A stretch of 64,000 nt of DNA from an uncultured Bacillota bacterium (GTDB taxonomy: Bacteria; Bacillota_I; Bacilli_A; RF39; UBA660), in NCBI GenBank assembly GCA_947168865.1, contig CAMVNN010000001.1:9196-73195 (forward strand). The letters run 5' to 3'. A model generated the notes under the pieces. That model was not told where the DNA came from. It made no database searches and worked only from the letters and a program-made list of their open reading frames with translations. A program made the position numbers and the translations under genes. Of the stretch, positions 62,600 to 64,000 are shown in pieces. Every line of letters starts with the position of its first letter. The stretch's first letter is position 1.

Positions 62600-64000
62600 A
62601 TGCTTGATTTTGTGAGAAAAATTAAAATATTGTTATTCTTAATAGTAATATCTATATTTATTACTCTTTTTGGCATATCTGAAATTAAAGCATATTATCA
62701 GAAAGATTTAAATGTAAATATTCCTTTTACAACTGCAAGTTATAGTGATTTAACATTTACTTTAGATAAAGCATCATATCTAAGTTGTTCCAATACTTTA
62801 AATGCAACATTAACTGTAACAAATTCTAATGATTATGATGTTTCATATACACTTTCATTTAGTAACAATAATGTTACATATAAAGTAGATGGAGCAAATC
62901 TAACAACTTATACAGTTAATGCTAATTCTAGTAAAAATCATTCTATAGTAATAACAGGATCTTTATCAAGCAATATAGTTATTACAATATCAGCTAGATT
63001 ACCTTATTCAAAAGAATATACTCGAACTATGGTAATAAGTAATGATTGTAGTGCAACATTTTTAAATGGAGGTGCTTTTAATGAAAAATTAAAAAAACTA
63101 TCTGGTCAAAGTAGTGCAACATATACAACTCAAGATAGCAATATAACATCATTTGCAAAGTCAAATACATTAAGTATAACTCCAACAAATGATAACGTAG
63201 TATCAACCAGTGATTCAAATATTCCGATATATGCATGGTATGATAATGGAACGATATATTACTATAGTGAAGCTTCGATAGTATATACCAATGTCAATTC
63301 GGGACATATGTTTGAAGAAATGAGAGCACTTTCAACTGCAGATTTATCAAATATAAATGCAAGCAAAGCAACCGATATGTTCAATATGTTTTCATATGCA
63401 GGCTATGATGCCACAACATTTAGTCTTAGTGGTTTATCAACTTGGAATGTATCAAAAGTAATGGATATGTTTGGAATGTTTTATAATACCGGGTATAATG
63501 CAACAACATGGAGCATTGGAGATTTGTCAAGCTGGGATGTATCAAAAGTAACCAAAATGTCATCTATGTTTTTTCAAGCAGGTTATAGTGCAACGACATG
63601 GAATGTTGGAGATTTGTCAAACTGGACTACATCAAGTGTAACATATATGCCATATATGTTTTACTATGCAGGTTATAGTGCTACAACGTGGAGTGTTGGA
63701 GATTTGTCAAACTGGACTACGTCAAGTGTAACAGATATGTCATATATGTTTGCTTCTGCTGGTTACAGTGCAACGACATGGAATATCGGGAATTTATCTA
63801 ATTGGAATACTTCGAATGTAAAAAATATGGCATCTATGTTTTATGAAGCAGGTTATAATAGTGCATCATTTAATTTGAACTTATCAAACTGGACTACATC
63901 AAGTGTAACAAATATGTCATCTATGTTTAATAGTGCAGGCTCCAGTGCAACAACATGGAGTATTGGAGATTTGTCAAACTGGACTACGTCAAGTGTAACA
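62600..64000 (+). CDS. BspA/DUF285-type repeat surface protein, N-terminal part
   Basis: ATG 62600, with AGGAG 8 nt upstream, opens a frame that runs off the window after 467 codons. A membrane helix or signal anchor (about residues 9-30) precedes a beta-rich domain (about 33-150). From about residue 225 come 30-residue repeats with the pattern AGYxATTWxxGDLSxWxxSxVTxMxxMF, the DUF285/BspA-like leucine-rich repeat family known in gut and mycoplasma surface proteins. Six to seven units are visible and more probably follow. It is likely exposed on the cell surface as an adhesin. The C-terminal anchoring signal is not in the window. Confidence 0.85.
   Translation, partial: MLDFVRKIKILLFLIVISIFITLFGISEIKAYYQKDLNVNIPFTTASYSDLTFTLDKASYLSCSNTLNATLTVTNSNDYDVSYTLSFSNNNVTYKVDGANLTTYTVNANSSKNHSIVITGSLSSNIVITISARLPYSKEYTRTMVISNDCSATFLNGGAFNEKLKKLSGQSSATYTTQDSNITSFAKSNTLSITPTNDNVVSTSDSNIPIYAWYDNGTIYYYSEASIVYTNVNSGHMFEEMRALSTADLSNINASKATDMFNMFSYAGYDATTFSLSGLSTWNVSKVMDMFGMFYNTGYNATTWSIGDLSSWDVSKVTKMSSMFFQAGYSATTWNVGDLSNWTTSSVTYMPYMFYYAGYSATTWSVGDLSNWTTSSVTDMSYMFASAGYSATTWNIGNLSNWNTSNVKNMASMFYEAGYNSASFNLNLSNWTTSSVTNMSSMFNSAGSSATTWSIGDLSNWTTSSVT
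63398..64000 (+). repeat. 90-bp tandem coding repeats
   Basis: About 6.7 copies of a 90-bp unit (one copy 87 bp) encode the DUF285 repeats. Some adjacent units are nearly identical at DNA level (for example the blocks encoding GDLSNWTTSSVT), which favours copy-number change by recombination or slippage. The array continues past the window. Confidence 0.85.

Noticed and set aside
63398..64000. Regular repeats that might suggest a CRISPR array
   Set aside because: The 90-bp units are in frame, contiguous without unique spacers, and encode DUF285 repeats. No cas genes are present.
1..64000. Mycoplasma-like genetic code (TGA as Trp)
   Set aside because: Several genes end in TGA at the expected length (for example 41184-41186), and Trp is encoded by TGG throughout.

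Overview
The window is strongly AT-rich and densely coded. Start sites usually carry a Shine-Dalgarno sequence. TGA is used as a stop and TGG as tryptophan, so this is the standard bacterial code and not that of Mycoplasma. Several gene orders are those of Firmicutes/Bacilli: dnaG-rpoD-trmK-yqfQ, ylbJ next to ylbL, comEA-comEC, addB-addA, and a CpsC/CpsD/CpsB-type tyrosine-kinase module. Peptidoglycan genes (murE, an FtsW/RodA protein, a glucosaminidase, NlpC/P60 proteins) show a walled cell. The best guess is an uncultured, probably host-associated member of the Bacilli near the Erysipelotrichales/RF39-like lineages. That placement is an inference from gene content, not a database result.

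Layout. 1-2.6 kb: the tail of a pyrimidine nucleoside phosphorylase, rpoZ, recX, an EamA transporter and tspO. 2.7-7.8 kb: an anchored Ig-NlpC/P60 protein, two PlsC acyltransferases and an anchored Ig-like protein ending in an EEP nuclease fold. 7.9-17.4 kb: mutS, a gene remnant, two unknown paralogues and a compact addB-addA pair. 17.5-20.2 kb (minus strand): an arylsulfotransferase-like protein, peptide deformylase and a 52-residue YjcZ-like protein. 20.4-28.0 kb: an FtsW/RodA protein, comEA-comEC, dnaG-rpoD-trmK and yqfQ. 28.1-36.4 kb: type IV pilus/competence machinery (PilC, PilD, PilB, two prepilins) with another Ig-NlpC/P60 protein. 36.4-39.2 kb: YlbJ, a YlbL-type protease with a frameshift, and folD. 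39.2-44.9 kb: two tandem Ig-esterase proteins and a large prepilin carrying Ig-like domains.

44.9-53.7 kb is the most unusual stretch. A secreted dockerin protein is translationally coupled to a membrane-anchored cohesin protein. Next comes a five-gene operon joined by 4-nt overlaps (Wzz-like CpsC/YveK, BY-kinase, PHP phosphatase, sortase fusion, unknown membrane protein). It is followed by five tandem paralogues of a small two-helix membrane protein with a strictly conserved core and a cysteine in each outer tail. No glycosyltransferase, flippase or polymerase accompanies the polysaccharide-type regulators. The block looks like a dedicated surface-assembly locus whose product is not obvious.

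53.8-64 kb: recD2, a 38-residue ORF behind a hairpin that buries its ribosome binding site, an unknown protein, a large SH3/glucosaminidase/Ig autolysin, murE with an atypical substrate motif, a secreted protein with possible LysM-like segments, and the start of a BspA/DUF285-type repeat protein that runs off the window.

Regulation. Promoters are repeatedly of the extended -10 type (TGnTATAAT) and often lie only about 5-30 bp past the T-tract of the preceding intrinsic terminator. I saw no tRNA or rRNA genes, CRISPR arrays, insertion sequences or prophage.
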